Source of the DNA: CAYOUV01 sp963790075
GTDB lineage: Bacteria > Chloroflexota > Anaerolineae > Anaerolineales > Villigracilaceae
Assembly: GCA_963790075.1 (NCBI GenBank)
Contig: CAWBNG010000004.1
Location: 1,178,001 to 1,242,000, forward strand
Direction of reading: 5' to 3'
Length of the DNA stretch: 64,000 bases
The notes beneath the pieces were generated by a model. The model had not been told where the DNA came from. It worked only from the letters and a program-made list of their open reading frames with translations, and made no database searches. Positions within the stretch are counted from its first letter, which is position 1; every line of letters begins with the position of its first letter. Positions 50,062-58,572 of the stretch are shown here, in pieces. A program made the position numbers and the translations under genes.

Positions 50062-51131
50062 AGCTCAGTCTCCGCGCGCATATTTTGTACCAGGTAGGGA
50101 ACGACAAGCACCGCCACGCTGACAAGCATCAGAATGCCGATCGCCGCACCCTGGGCATAATTGGTACCGTCGAAGGTGGTCGTCCACATATAAATGCCCG
50201 GGACATCCAGACGAATATCTTTATGGCCAAGGGCTACGATCAAATCAAAGATCTTGAGCGACATGTGCCCCAGGATGATCACCGCGCTGAGCGTAACAGG
50301 CCGTAGCATCGGCAGGATAACATAACGATAGATCTGGAATTCAGTTGCTCCATCTACGCGAGCTGCTTCACGAATATCTTCCGAGACGCTTCGTATGCCG
50401 CCTAGGTAGAGCGCCATGGTAAATCCCGAAAGCTGCCAGACAGCAGGAATCACTGTAAAAGCCATACCCCAGGGCATGGGTGTGGAATGCCACAGACTGA
50501 TTAAAAAGTCCAAGCCGAGTGACTTGAAAATGAGATTGATCCCAGTGATGCGGCTACCAGTCGCAGGATTCATCAACCAGCCCCAGACCACACCTGAGGC
50601 TATGAACGAAATTGACATCGGGAAAAGAAAAATACTTCGGAAAATGGACTCGCCCTTGAGTTTCTGATCCAAAAGAATGGCTATTCCAAGTCCGAGAATG
50701 AGGCAACCAGCAATAAAACCAACGGTGAAGACAGCCGTGTTGCGAATGTCAATCAAGAAGCGTGCATCATGGAAGAGGTAAGTGTATTGGCTCAAACCTG
50801 CCCAGGTATAATCCGGTAATAAACCTTTCCATTGACTTAGTGAAACTCGGACTGACCAGCCGATAAAACCATAAACAAAAATTGCGACTGCAATGATCGA
50901 TGGCAGCAACAGGGCGATCGAGAGATAAGTTTCGTCTTTGTACATGGCCACGATGACTAAAACACCGGAATAAAAGACCAGGCCACATATTAGCAGGCCA
51001 ATCGATGTGAAATCTTTCCCAAAAATGATAAGCTCAGTAGCTTTGAGGGTATAAATCGAGGCAAAGCCCGCAACCATTAAGACAACTGCCAGAACAATTC
51101 GTTGCAGATCGATTTCGAATTTTCGAACCAT
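50058..51131 (-). CDS. Sugar ABC transporter permease, MalF-type (second locus)
   Basis: A 357-residue membrane protein after AGAGGT. It has three extra N-terminal helices (about residues 10-95) before the normal transport core (FTVGFIAGCLILGLGIAILLDQKLKGE). The EAA loop is REAARVDGATEFQIYRYVILPMLRP. It overlaps the downstream permease gene. The extra helices are longer than in the first locus's MalF-type protein. Confidence 0.9.
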   Translation of the reverse strand: MVRKFEIDLQRIVLAVVLMVAGFASIYTLKATELIIFGKDFTSIGLLICGLVFYSGVLVIVAMYKDETYLSIALLLPSIIAVAIFVYGFIGWSVRVSLSQWKGLLPDYTWAGLSQYTYLFHDARFLIDIRNTAVFTVGFIAGCLILGLGIAILLDQKLKGESIFRSIFLFPMSISFIASGVVWGWLMNPATGSRITGINLIFKSLGLDFLISLWHSTPMPWGMAFTVIPAVWQLSGFTMALYLGGIRSVSEDIREAARVDGATEFQIYRYVILPMLRPVTLSAVIILGHMSLKIFDLIVALGHKDIRLDVPGIYMWTTTFDGTNYAQGAAIGILMLVSVAVLVVPYLVQNMRAETEL

Positions 51132-51236
51132 ATACTACCTCTTGATCCCGAATTTCAACTAAATATTAGTGGTCGAGGTCGGAACTGTCAAGCACAGGCT
51201 CTAAAACTGGCAAAACGCCATTCTTCGCCTTCAAAA

Positions 51237-51259
51237 TGGGCGGCTCATTGAGCCGCCCA
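51237..51259 (-). promoter_or_regulatory. Hairpin after the second binding-protein gene
   Basis: TGGGCGGCTC and GAGCCGCCCA form a perfect 10-bp stem with a 3-nt loop, followed on the minus strand by TTTT. It can terminate part of the transcripts between the binding-protein and permease genes. Confidence 0.65.
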
Positions 51260-51285
51260 TTTCCTTACTTATGCTAACTCTCTTA

Positions 51286-52599
51286 CTACTTGCAAGCGCC
51301 GTCGGATTTGCAGGCGTCAACAAGCGCCGTTTGGAAATCAGACACCTTGGTGGGATCTGCCACGAAAACGCCTAAAGCGGTGGCGACCTTGCTGTCCCAG
51401 GACGGATTACCGACAACCTCGTGCGTCAAGCTGCCGACGACTTTGTTACTGGCCCAATCCTTGGCTGCGTTCTGCGAATACTCGCTGAACAGGGATTGAT
51501 CGCAATCGGTGCGGGCGCAGATCGACCCCTTGAGCGGGTTGAAGGCTTCTTGGCCTGCCTTGGAAGCGGCTACGGTCAGCCAATCCAGGGTACCTTGAGG
51601 ATTCTTGTTACCAACCGGCATAACGAAGCTGTCGGCCAGGAACACGAAGATGCCCTGCGTTCCGGGAGGCGAAGTCCAATCGAAGTCGGTGTGCGGCGTC
51701 AGAGCGAGACCATTGGGGGCGGGATTGGCAAAGTAGCCGTAGGCCCAGTCGCCCATGATATTGAAGGCAGCATCACCATTGGTCATAAGTTGGGCAGCCG
51801 GCTGCCAATCGGATAAAGTCGCAGCATCGCTGTTGGTGTAAGACAGTGCCTTGGCATAGTTGTTCAACGCGGTGGTAACCTCAGCGCTGGCCCAATCCGT
51901 CGAACCATCCCATAAGCCAGCCCAGCCATCTGCGCCCAGCGTGCCGATCATAACGTTCTCGAACAGGTGCTCAGCGGTCCAAGCAGGTCCTAATGCCAGG
52001 CAGATCTTGCCAGCGGCAACGATCTTGTCGCAAGCAGCGAAGAAATCATCGTAACTGGTGAATCCACCATCCGGCATGGTAACACCGGCATCCGCCAAGA
52101 CTGTCGGGTTGTACCACATCACGTTCGAGCGGTGAATGTTCACCGGTACGCTATATGGATGACCGTCCTTGGAAATCAAGGGGAGCAGAGCGGCCGGCAG
52201 TGCGTCACCGAAACCGGTGGACTTGAAGAAATCATCCAGCGGCTGAATCTGATTTGCATCGACATAGGCGAAGGTGGCTTCACCAGCGTGAGCCTGCCAG
52301 GAATCCGGCGGATCACCGGCGGAGAGTCGAGTTGCCAAAACAGCCTTTGCGTTCGTGCCAGCACCGCCTGCGACGGAGGCATTGACAAAGGTGTCATTTG
52401 GATATTCGGCATTGAAGATTTTGATCATGGCGTCCAAGCCATCAGCCTCACCGGGACCTACCCACCAGGAAAACACTTCCACCTGGCCGCCAGCCGCAGT
52501 GACCTGGGTTGGGGTTGCTTTGGGTCCGCAAGCCGTGAGGGCCATTGCAGCTATCATCAGTACAGCATACAGGCTGTACCACATACTTTTCTTAGACAT
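51286..52599 (-). CDS. Sugar-binding lipoprotein of the second ABC locus
   Basis: A 437-residue CUT1-type binding protein with GGAG before the ATG. It has a lipoprotein signal (MIAAMALTAC) and a short spacer. The mature part begins VEVFSWWVGPGEADGLDAMIKIFNAEYP, contains SAGDPPDSWQAHAGE, and ends with four cysteines (ICARTDCDQSL and CKSDGACK) that could form disulphides. The sugar is unknown. It follows the ROK repressor gene by 72 nt. Confidence 0.92.
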   Translation of the reverse strand: MSKKSMWYSLYAVLMIAAMALTACGPKATPTQVTAAGGQVEVFSWWVGPGEADGLDAMIKIFNAEYPNDTFVNASVAGGAGTNAKAVLATRLSAGDPPDSWQAHAGEATFAYVDANQIQPLDDFFKSTGFGDALPAALLPLISKDGHPYSVPVNIHRSNVMWYNPTVLADAGVTMPDGGFTSYDDFFAACDKIVAAGKICLALGPAWTAEHLFENVMIGTLGADGWAGLWDGSTDWASAEVTTALNNYAKALSYTNSDAATLSDWQPAAQLMTNGDAAFNIMGDWAYGYFANPAPNGLALTPHTDFDWTSPPGTQGIFVFLADSFVMPVGNKNPQGTLDWLTVAASKAGQEAFNPLKGSICARTDCDQSLFSEYSQNAAKDWASNKVVGSLTHEVVGNPSWDSKVATALGVFVADPTKVSDFQTALVDACKSDGACK

Positions 52600-52670
52600 G
52601 TTTTCTTCTCCTTTTAGAGTGTTTCAAAATGTTAGAGTAGTTTCGCTTTTGAATGTATGTACCTTAGTGA

Positions 52671-53906
52671 TCACCTCCTTTCTACTTGTATCGGATTTGA
52701 AAGAATGTCGTCCACGACGATGGCAACCCCACCGATCAGACTCGCATCTGCGCCAAAAGGCGAAAGCAGCACCTGAACCTGTGATCCAGCCTCGTTGAGC
52801 GAATGCTTCACCATGTATTTTTCAATAGAAGGCAGCATGTATTCACCAGCACTGGCTAACGGACCACCCAAGATTATTTTTTCTGGATTGAAAATATTAG
52901 TAAGACCAGCGAACCCCTGTCCCATAGCCACACCTGCCTCAGCAAGAGCGTGGATGGCATTTTCGTCATTAACATCGGCAGCTTGTTTGATCATTGAAAT
53001 CGAAATCGGAACATTTTGGTCTGAGATCATTTCCGGAATCATGCTGCTTCGTTTTTCGTCCAGGTAAGTTTGCATCCGATAAAGGATGGAATCTTGGTTG
53101 GCGTAAGTTTCCCAGCAGCCGCGATTGCCACAATGGCAGGTTAAGGGTGGGAAGTCACCTATGATGGGGGAGTGGCCGATCTCACCTGCAAACCCATTTT
53201 TCCCCCGGTACAAATTCCCGTTCAAAAATAACCCACCGCCAATTCCTACACCGGCAAAGACGAAGATAAAGTCTTTTATTTGACGCGCCACGCCAAAGAG
53301 ATGTTCTGCTATCGCCGCAGCATTGGCATCGTTATCAACATAGGTCTTCAACCCGCTATGTTCCGAAAATATTTTTCGCAGGGGTATGTTTTGCCACTGT
53401 AAATTCGGGGCAAATGTCAATACACCCTGTTCTATATCTACTGTTCCCGGTACCGAAAGACCAAGCCCAAGCAGGTTGCATTGCTTTTGCCGGGAGGCGT
53501 CCATGGCTTTGCTTACTAGAGATAAAGTCTGAGCTAAGATTTGTTCCTTCGCTTCGCTTGGATTTGTCTCAATTGTTTGCCGCCACTGAATTTCGCCCAC
53601 AAAATCTGTCAGCGCGACTGCCGCATAATCCACCCCTAACTGTACACCTATAATGCAACCAGCCCCAGGATTGATTTCCAGTAGTGTCGCAGGTCGTCCC
53701 TGCCCGACAGAGTTAATTCCGTTTTCGCGGATCAGTCCCCGTTTTAGGAGATCCTCGACAAGACTGGAAACTGTTGATTTGTTTAAACCGGTTACAGCAG
53801 CAATTTGTGCACGGGAAACTGGCGCTTCATTGTGAAGGTGACGAAGCACTAATGACAAATTGACTTCGCGTACATATGTTTGGTTGGCAGTTCTTTTTTT
53901 GGGCAT
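52671..53906 (-). CDS. ROK-family transcriptional repressor of the second sugar locus
   Basis: A 411-residue protein. The N-terminal winged helix reads VSRAQIAAVTGLNKSTVSSLVEDLLKRG. The sugar-binding domain has VGVGIGGGLFLNGNLYRG-type motifs (here FAGVGIGGGLFLNGNLYRG), GEIGHSPI and zinc cysteines CHCGNRGCWE; it continues intact through NPEKIILGGPLA to the end. It probably represses the binding protein and permeases downstream and itself, since a palindrome overlaps its own start site. No ribosome binding site is visible before its ATG. Confidence 0.92.
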   Translation of the reverse strand: MPKKRTANQTYVREVNLSLVLRHLHNEAPVSRAQIAAVTGLNKSTVSSLVEDLLKRGLIRENGINSVGQGRPATLLEINPGAGCIIGVQLGVDYAAVALTDFVGEIQWRQTIETNPSEAKEQILAQTLSLVSKAMDASRQKQCNLLGLGLSVPGTVDIEQGVLTFAPNLQWQNIPLRKIFSEHSGLKTYVDNDANAAAIAEHLFGVARQIKDFIFVFAGVGIGGGLFLNGNLYRGKNGFAGEIGHSPIIGDFPPLTCHCGNRGCWETYANQDSILYRMQTYLDEKRSSMIPEMISDQNVPISISMIKQAADVNDENAIHALAEAGVAMGQGFAGLTNIFNPEKIILGGPLASAGEYMLPSIEKYMVKHSLNEAGSQVQVLLSPFGADASLIGGVAIVVDDILSNPIQVERR

Positions 53907-53920
53907 GGATAAGGATGAAA

Positions 53921-53977
53921 TTAGTATGTTGTGACAACCAACTAATTAAATTATAGTGCACTGGCCGTGTTTGTCAA
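53921..53977 (-). promoter_or_regulatory. Promoter and palindromic operator of the second ROK repressor
   Basis: On the minus strand TTGACA (53977-53972), a 16-nt spacer and TATAAT (53955-53950) form a consensus promoter. A 25-bp palindrome (53921-53945; plus-strand arms TTAGTATGTTGT and ACAACCAACTAA around a central G, 10 of 12 positions paired) covers the predicted start site, a classic repressor position. Confidence 0.7.
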
Positions 53978-53992
53978 TAAACGCAATTCTTA

Positions 53993-54033
53993 AATTAATT
54001 GGCGCAGAGAATTAGGCCCTGCGCCAATTAATT
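53993..54033. terminator. Strong hairpin after the enolase gene
   Basis: AATTAATTGGCGCAG (53993-54007) pairs perfectly with CTGCGCCAATTAATT (54019-54033), 15 bp. The A/T half of the stem supplies a T-rich 3' end on the minus strand, which ends eno transcripts. Confidence 0.75.
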
Positions 54034-54045
54034 ACTTGGCGGGAT

Positions 54046-55338
54046 TTACTTCAGTGCACTCCAGCCGGCGTATTTCGCACTCTCCCCTAACTCGGCTTCA
54101 ATGCGCAAGAGTTGATTGTACTTGGCAACCCGGTCTGAGCGGGCCGGGGCCCCGGTCTTTATTTGACCTGTGTTTAACGCAACTGCCAGGTCCGCAATGG
54201 TAGTGTCCTCTGTCTCGCCGGAGCGATGGGAAACAATAGCTGTCCATCCGGCTCGGTGGCATAGTTGGACCGCTTCCAGCGTTTCGGTAAGTGAGCCAAT
54301 TTGGTTGAGCTTGATCAAGGCTGAGTTTACCGAAGCATCCTTGATGGCGCGGTGAATGCGTTCGGGATTGGTTACTAACAGATCGTCGCCCATGATTTGG
54401 ATCTTATCCCCCAATTTTTCTGTCATCAGGCTCCAGGAATCCCAGTCATCTTGGGCCAGCCCGTCTTCGATTGAGACGATCGGATAATCTTCCACCCATT
54501 TGGACCAGAATTCAACCATCTGTTCGCCGGTCAGTTTTTTAGCTTCTTTACGCAGATTATAAGTTTTGGTGTCCTCGTCGTATAGTTCGGACGCAGCCGG
54601 GTCGAGCGCAAGCGCTACCTCCTGACCGCGACCGGCTTTGAAACCGGCTTTGGCGATGGCTTCCAAAATCACTTCAACGGCTTCGTTGTTCGCTTTTAAT
54701 GCTGGTGCATACCCGCCTTCATCTCCAACCAGGGTCACATACCCCTTTTCTTTCAATACACTCTTGAGCGTGTGGTAGATCTCAGCTCCCCAGCGCAGAC
54801 CTTCAGCGAAAGTTGGCGCACCAAATGGCATGACCATGAATTCCTGCATGTCGGTCGATTGCCAGGCCGTGTGGGCGCCACCGTTGAGAATATTCATCAT
54901 TGGCACTGGCAGGACGTGGGCGTGGACGCCTCCAAGGTAGCGGTAGAGCGGCAATCCGAGTGAATTGGCTGCAGCTTTGGCAACCGCCAGGCTGACGCCC
55001 AGGATGGCGTTCGCACCCAACTTGGATTTGTTTGACGTGCCGTCCAGCGCGATAAGTTCTTGGTCGATGGCACGCTGTTCAATGGCGTCCCAGCCAAATA
55101 GGGCATCGGAAATCAGCCCATTGACGTTTGCAACCGCCTTAGAAACCCCCTTGCCATTGTAACGCTCTTCGTCGCCGTCGCGCATTTCAAGTGCCTCGTG
55201 TATTCCAGTTGACGCCCCAGACGGGACAGCTGCCCGACCCCACGACCCGTCTGCAAGTACAACTTCAACCTCGACGGTGGGATTGCCCCTCGAATCGAGA
55301 ATCTCTAATGCGGAGATGCTTTCAATAATCGTTTCCAT
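54046..55338 (-). CDS. eno: Enolase
   Basis: A 430-residue enolase with AGGAG before the ATG. Hallmarks: EILDSRGNPTVEVEV, SGASTGIHEALEMRDGD, GANAILGVSLAVAKAAA, MNILNGGAHT, VGDEGGYAP with a metal/catalytic glutamate, SIEDGLAQDDWD, and LIKLNQIGSLTETLEA with the catalytic lysine, then SHRSGETEDTTIADL. It interconverts 2-phosphoglycerate and phosphoenolpyruvate in glycolysis. A relic of a second eno copy lies at 48829-48925. Confidence 0.97.
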   Translation of the reverse strand: METIIESISALEILDSRGNPTVEVEVVLADGSWGRAAVPSGASTGIHEALEMRDGDEERYNGKGVSKAVANVNGLISDALFGWDAIEQRAIDQELIALDGTSNKSKLGANAILGVSLAVAKAAANSLGLPLYRYLGGVHAHVLPVPMMNILNGGAHTAWQSTDMQEFMVMPFGAPTFAEGLRWGAEIYHTLKSVLKEKGYVTLVGDEGGYAPALKANNEAVEVILEAIAKAGFKAGRGQEVALALDPAASELYDEDTKTYNLRKEAKKLTGEQMVEFWSKWVEDYPIVSIEDGLAQDDWDSWSLMTEKLGDKIQIMGDDLLVTNPERIHRAIKDASVNSALIKLNQIGSLTETLEAVQLCHRAGWTAIVSHRSGETEDTTIADLAVALNTGQIKTGAPARSDRVAKYNQLLRIEAELGESAKYAGWSALK

Positions 55339-55381
55339 TTGTTTCTCCTAGTGTTTTTATCGTTGAAAAAACCGCATCAAG

Positions 55382-55387
55382 TATAAT
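55382..55387 (+). promoter_or_regulatory. -10 box (TATAAT) for a leaderless plsC-type mRNA
   Basis: A perfect TATAAT lies 7 nt before the GTG at 55395. No ribosome binding site fits between them. Confidence 0.45.
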
Positions 55388-55394
55388 CCACTTT

Positions 55395-56105
55395 GTGACA
55401 GGGAATCGAGAGGTTGTTTTGAGCCCAGATGAACGAGAAATTGACCCACGAGACAGCAAGCACTTTTATTATTCCATGACCCCGCTTCGGGCAATTTTAA
55501 CATTTCTTCTTGCCCGGGCTTTTAGCTTGATCATGAAATTTAATGTCGAGGGTCTTGAAAATTTACCTTTGGACGGCCCGGTAATCATTACAGCCAATCA
55601 CGTCACGAATTTCGATGTGTTTCCAATCCAATTTTCTCTCCCACGCCCTATTTTTTTCATGGGAAAAGCGGAATTATTCAGCAATCCAGTTATGGATTAC
55701 GCCTTGCGTAATTTAGGGGCATTCCCAGTTTATCGCGGTGAAAAAGATCAATGGGCATTAGAACATGCGCGTAGCGTCCTGGATCACGGGGCGGTTTTGG
55801 GAATGTTTCCAGAGGGGACACGCTCTAAAAGCCGTGGATTGGGGGTAGCTAAAACCGGTACAGCCCGTCTGGCAATTGATAAAGGTTGTCCGATCGTGCC
55901 GATGTTGGTTGTAGGGAGCGACCACTTCTTTAATAGTTTACCGCGCCGGACTTCTGTGACACTTAACTTACTTCCGCCAATTTTGTCTTATCCCGATGAA
56001 ACACCTTTAACCCTCACGGATCGGCTGATGTTCACTATGGCTGCAGCTTTGCCTGTCTCGATGCGTGGTGTGTATGCCGAAATCCCTAGGGGATTTCGGC
56101 ATTAA
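55395..56105 (+). CDS. plsC: 1-acyl-sn-glycerol-3-phosphate acyltransferase (PlsC family)
   Basis: A 236-residue protein starting with GTG. The four acyltransferase blocks are visible: NHVTNFD (variant of NHxxxxD), GAFPVYRGE, FPEGTRSK and IVPMLVVG. One hydrophobic segment near residues 25-42 anchors it to the membrane. It should add the second acyl chain in phospholipid synthesis, though other acyl acceptors are possible. It is divergent from eno and convergent with pyrG. Confidence 0.9.
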   Translation: MTGNREVVLSPDEREIDPRDSKHFYYSMTPLRAILTFLLARAFSLIMKFNVEGLENLPLDGPVIITANHVTNFDVFPIQFSLPRPIFFMGKAELFSNPVMDYALRNLGAFPVYRGEKDQWALEHARSVLDHGAVLGMFPEGTRSKSRGLGVAKTGTARLAIDKGCPIVPMLVVGSDHFFNSLPRRTSVTLNLLPPILSYPDETPLTLTDRLMFTMAAALPVSMRGVYAEIPRGFRH

Positions 56106-56119
56106 CTGTTTTTATTTTA
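56076..56119 (+). terminator. Intrinsic terminator of plsC
   Basis: GCCGAAATCCC (56076-56086) pairs with GGGATTTCGGC (56090-56100) around a 3-nt loop. A T-rich run follows at 56109-56119. The stem lies within the last codons of plsC. Confidence 0.8.
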
Positions 56120-57725
56120 TGCCCTTTCGATCGGCTGCGGCTTTGATGAATCCCACAAACAATGGATGCGGTCGCATGGGTCGCGATAAAAATTCTGGAT
56201 GGAACTGGCTGCCAACCATAAAAGGGTGATTTTCAAGTTCTGAAATTTCGACCAGTTTTCCATCGGGGGAGATGCCGGAGAAGACCATGCCGTGTTTTTC
56301 GAATTCGTCTCGATAGGCGTTATTGAATTCAAAACGATGGCGGTGGCGTTCGTCGACTTGCTGCATGTGGTAAGCTTGTCCGGCTTTCGAATCTTGTTTG
56401 AGCACACACGGATATAGACCAAGACGCATGGTGCCACCCAGGTCGGTGATGGCACGTTGTTCCAGCATCAAGTCAATCACCGGATAAGAGGTACTGCGGT
56501 CGAATTCAGTCGAATTAGCATCCTCATGGTTTAGCACATGGCGGGCGAATTCGATGCACATCAGCTGCATTCCCAAACATAAGCCAAGATAAGGGATTTT
56601 GTTTTCGCGGGCATATTTTGCAGCCTGGATCTTGCCCTCGATACCACGAGATCCGAATCCCCCCGGTACGAGGATGCAGTCGGCGGATTTTACGATATCC
56701 CAGCCCCTGCCTTTTTCCAGATCGGCCGAATGTACCCATCCAATCTCAACTTCAACACCTCGAGCCAGCGCGGCATGTTTAAGCGCTTCGCGTACCGACA
56801 TGTAAGCGTCATGGAGTTCGACGTACTTGCCAACCAGAGCGACATTGATCGTCGGCTTAGGCTTGCGAACTTCCTCGACTAATTTTTGCCAGGGTTTCCA
56901 ATTCGGTTTTTGGGTAGCAATTAATTTCAGTTTGTCGACCAAAAATTCGCCCACTCCCATTTGCTCGAGTAATAGTGGAACTTCATAGAGAACTGGCGTG
57001 GTCACCATTGAGATAACAGCCTCTTTTTCCACATCGCAAAACAAGGCGATTTTGTCGCGCAAACCGTCCTCGACTTCGTGGTCTGAACGGGCGATGATCA
57101 TGTTTGGGGAGATACCGATCGAGCGCAAGGCTGCAACTGAATGTTGCGTGGGTTTCGTCTTGATTTCATTTGTTGCGCCGATATATGGCAGCCAGGTGAC
57201 GTGGATAAAAAAGACGTTTTCCCGTCCGAATTCGTTCCGCAATTGGCGCAAGGCCTCCAGAAAAGGTTGCGATTCGATATCGCCAACTGTACCGCCAATT
57301 TCGACCAGGACAATTTCGGCTCCGGTAGTCTTGGCCACCAATCCAACCCGACGTTTAATCTCGTTCGTGATATGCGGAATGACTTGGATTGTGCCGCCTA
57401 GATAGTCGCCATGACGTTCTTTTTGGATGACTTCGGCGTAAACCTGTCCCGTTGTAAAATTGCTGACCCGGCTGAGACGTATGTCGATAAAGCGCTCGTA
57501 ATGTCCAAGGTCCAGGTCGGTTTCGGCACCGTCATCTAGAACGAAGACCTCGCCATGTTGGTATGGACTCATGGTTCCGGGATCAACGTTGATATACGGG
57601 TCCAGTTTTTGTACCGCAACCTTGAAGCCGCGCTCCTTTAGGAGTAAACCGGTTGCTGCGGCCGTCACGCCTTTGCCAACCGAACTGACTACACCGCCGG
57701 TGAAAAATAAGTATTTAGTTTGCAT
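56112..57725 (-). CDS. pyrG: CTP synthase
   Basis: A 537-residue enzyme of normal length. The synthase half begins KYLFFTGGVVSSVGKGVTAAATG (ATP loop) with DPYINVDPGTMSPYQHGEVFVLDDGAETDLDLGHYERF. The glutaminase half has LVPGGFGSRG, the nucleophile cysteine in YLGLCLGMQ, and the His-Glu pair in GSQFHPEF. It makes CTP from UTP and glutamine. GAGGT precedes the ATG. Confidence 0.97.
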   Translation of the reverse strand: MQTKYLFFTGGVVSSVGKGVTAAATGLLLKERGFKVAVQKLDPYINVDPGTMSPYQHGEVFVLDDGAETDLDLGHYERFIDIRLSRVSNFTTGQVYAEVIQKERHGDYLGGTIQVIPHITNEIKRRVGLVAKTTGAEIVLVEIGGTVGDIESQPFLEALRQLRNEFGRENVFFIHVTWLPYIGATNEIKTKPTQHSVAALRSIGISPNMIIARSDHEVEDGLRDKIALFCDVEKEAVISMVTTPVLYEVPLLLEQMGVGEFLVDKLKLIATQKPNWKPWQKLVEEVRKPKPTINVALVGKYVELHDAYMSVREALKHAALARGVEVEIGWVHSADLEKGRGWDIVKSADCILVPGGFGSRGIEGKIQAAKYARENKIPYLGLCLGMQLMCIEFARHVLNHEDANSTEFDRSTSYPVIDLMLEQRAITDLGGTMRLGLYPCVLKQDSKAGQAYHMQQVDERHRHRFEFNNAYRDEFEKHGMVFSGISPDGKLVEISELENHPFMVGSQFHPEFLSRPMRPHPLFVGFIKAAADRKGIK

Positions 57726-57763
57726 ACCAACCTCATAAAAGTAATGATATTGATTACAAAGGA

Positions 57764-57793
57764 AGTGGGGAGGGCGATTGAGCCCTCCCCACT
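57764..57793. terminator. GC-rich hairpin between pyrG and the roadblock gene
   Basis: AGTGGGGAGGGC (57764-57775) pairs perfectly with GCCCTCCCCACT (57782-57793). No T run follows, so it may terminate the roadblock transcript weakly. Confidence 0.5.
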
Positions 57794-57836
57794 AGGAGTT
57801 GCTTAGTTGAATTCTCCGAGAGAATATCTTTGCCAT

Positions 57837-58211
57837 TTATCCAACCAATTTGATCAAATCTTCCGCTGCGCGGCGCATTTCTAGAAATATCAAACCCAGC
57901 TTAGCGTCTTGACGTGCAAGAGCCGTTAGAACTGCCTCTTCGCCGACCGAAGTCAGAACGATAAATCCGGCGTCGCCTTTGATATATACCTGATCCAAGC
58001 TGCCACGGCCGAGTTCTCCGGCGATCCGTTCACCCAGGCTGAGCATGGCTGCCGACATTGCTGAAACGCGATCTTCTTCGACTTCAGCTGGAAGAGCCGA
58101 GGCCATGATCAATCCATCCACAGAGACGATAGCGGAAGCCTCAATGTCAGGCGCAGCAGCCTGCATGGTGCGCAGCCGGTCAACCATCTGTTCGCTACGT
58201 GATTTGGTCAT
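57837..58211 (-). CDS. Roadblock/LC7-domain protein
   Basis: A 124-residue protein with AAGGAG before the ATG. It matches the roadblock/LC7 fold: MVDRLRTMQAAAPDIEASAIVSVDGLIMASALP, then MSAAMLSLGERIAGELGRG and IKGDAGFIVLTSVGEEAVLTAL. Such proteins act as regulators of small Ras-like GTPases (MglB type) or as scaffolds. No GTPase gene is adjacent, so its partner is unknown. Confidence 0.88.
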   Translation of the reverse strand: MTKSRSEQMVDRLRTMQAAAPDIEASAIVSVDGLIMASALPAEVEEDRVSAMSAAMLSLGERIAGELGRGSLDQVYIKGDAGFIVLTSVGEEAVLTALARQDAKLGLIFLEMRRAAEDLIKLVG

Positions 58212-58572
58212 GACGAGGATACTCCTTGAGTTGTGGCGTATATCTATATGAGTTTACCATAATTCCTAATTGCGGCAACTCGGAACTTGCAAATGATTTC
58301 GATAAGATGGTTGATATATAGCTCAATGAATATTCGGGCACAAACCTTCACGCCATCCTAATGAGTACCCATTTTTACCCACCAATAGTAATTTTTCGAA
58401 TCGGTGCACATCCAAAGGTGAAGTATTTGCCTGAGCGAAATGTTCACCGTTGAAGTGGCTGTTACGTCTGTAAAAATCGGCGCTGCTTCAGATTCGAGTG
58501 ATGTTTCATTCGGGCTGTATTCCACTTCAAAAGCTGATATTTACAAAACAGTTCCAGAGAGGGATGTGATTC
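58212..58572. other. Intergenic stretch before the insertion sequence
   Basis: No supported gene. A short frame from an ATG at about 58440 to the IS end (MFTVEVAVTSVKIGAAS) could be the remnant of a gene broken by the insertion, but it lacks a ribosome binding site and any recognisable motif. Confidence 0.3.
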
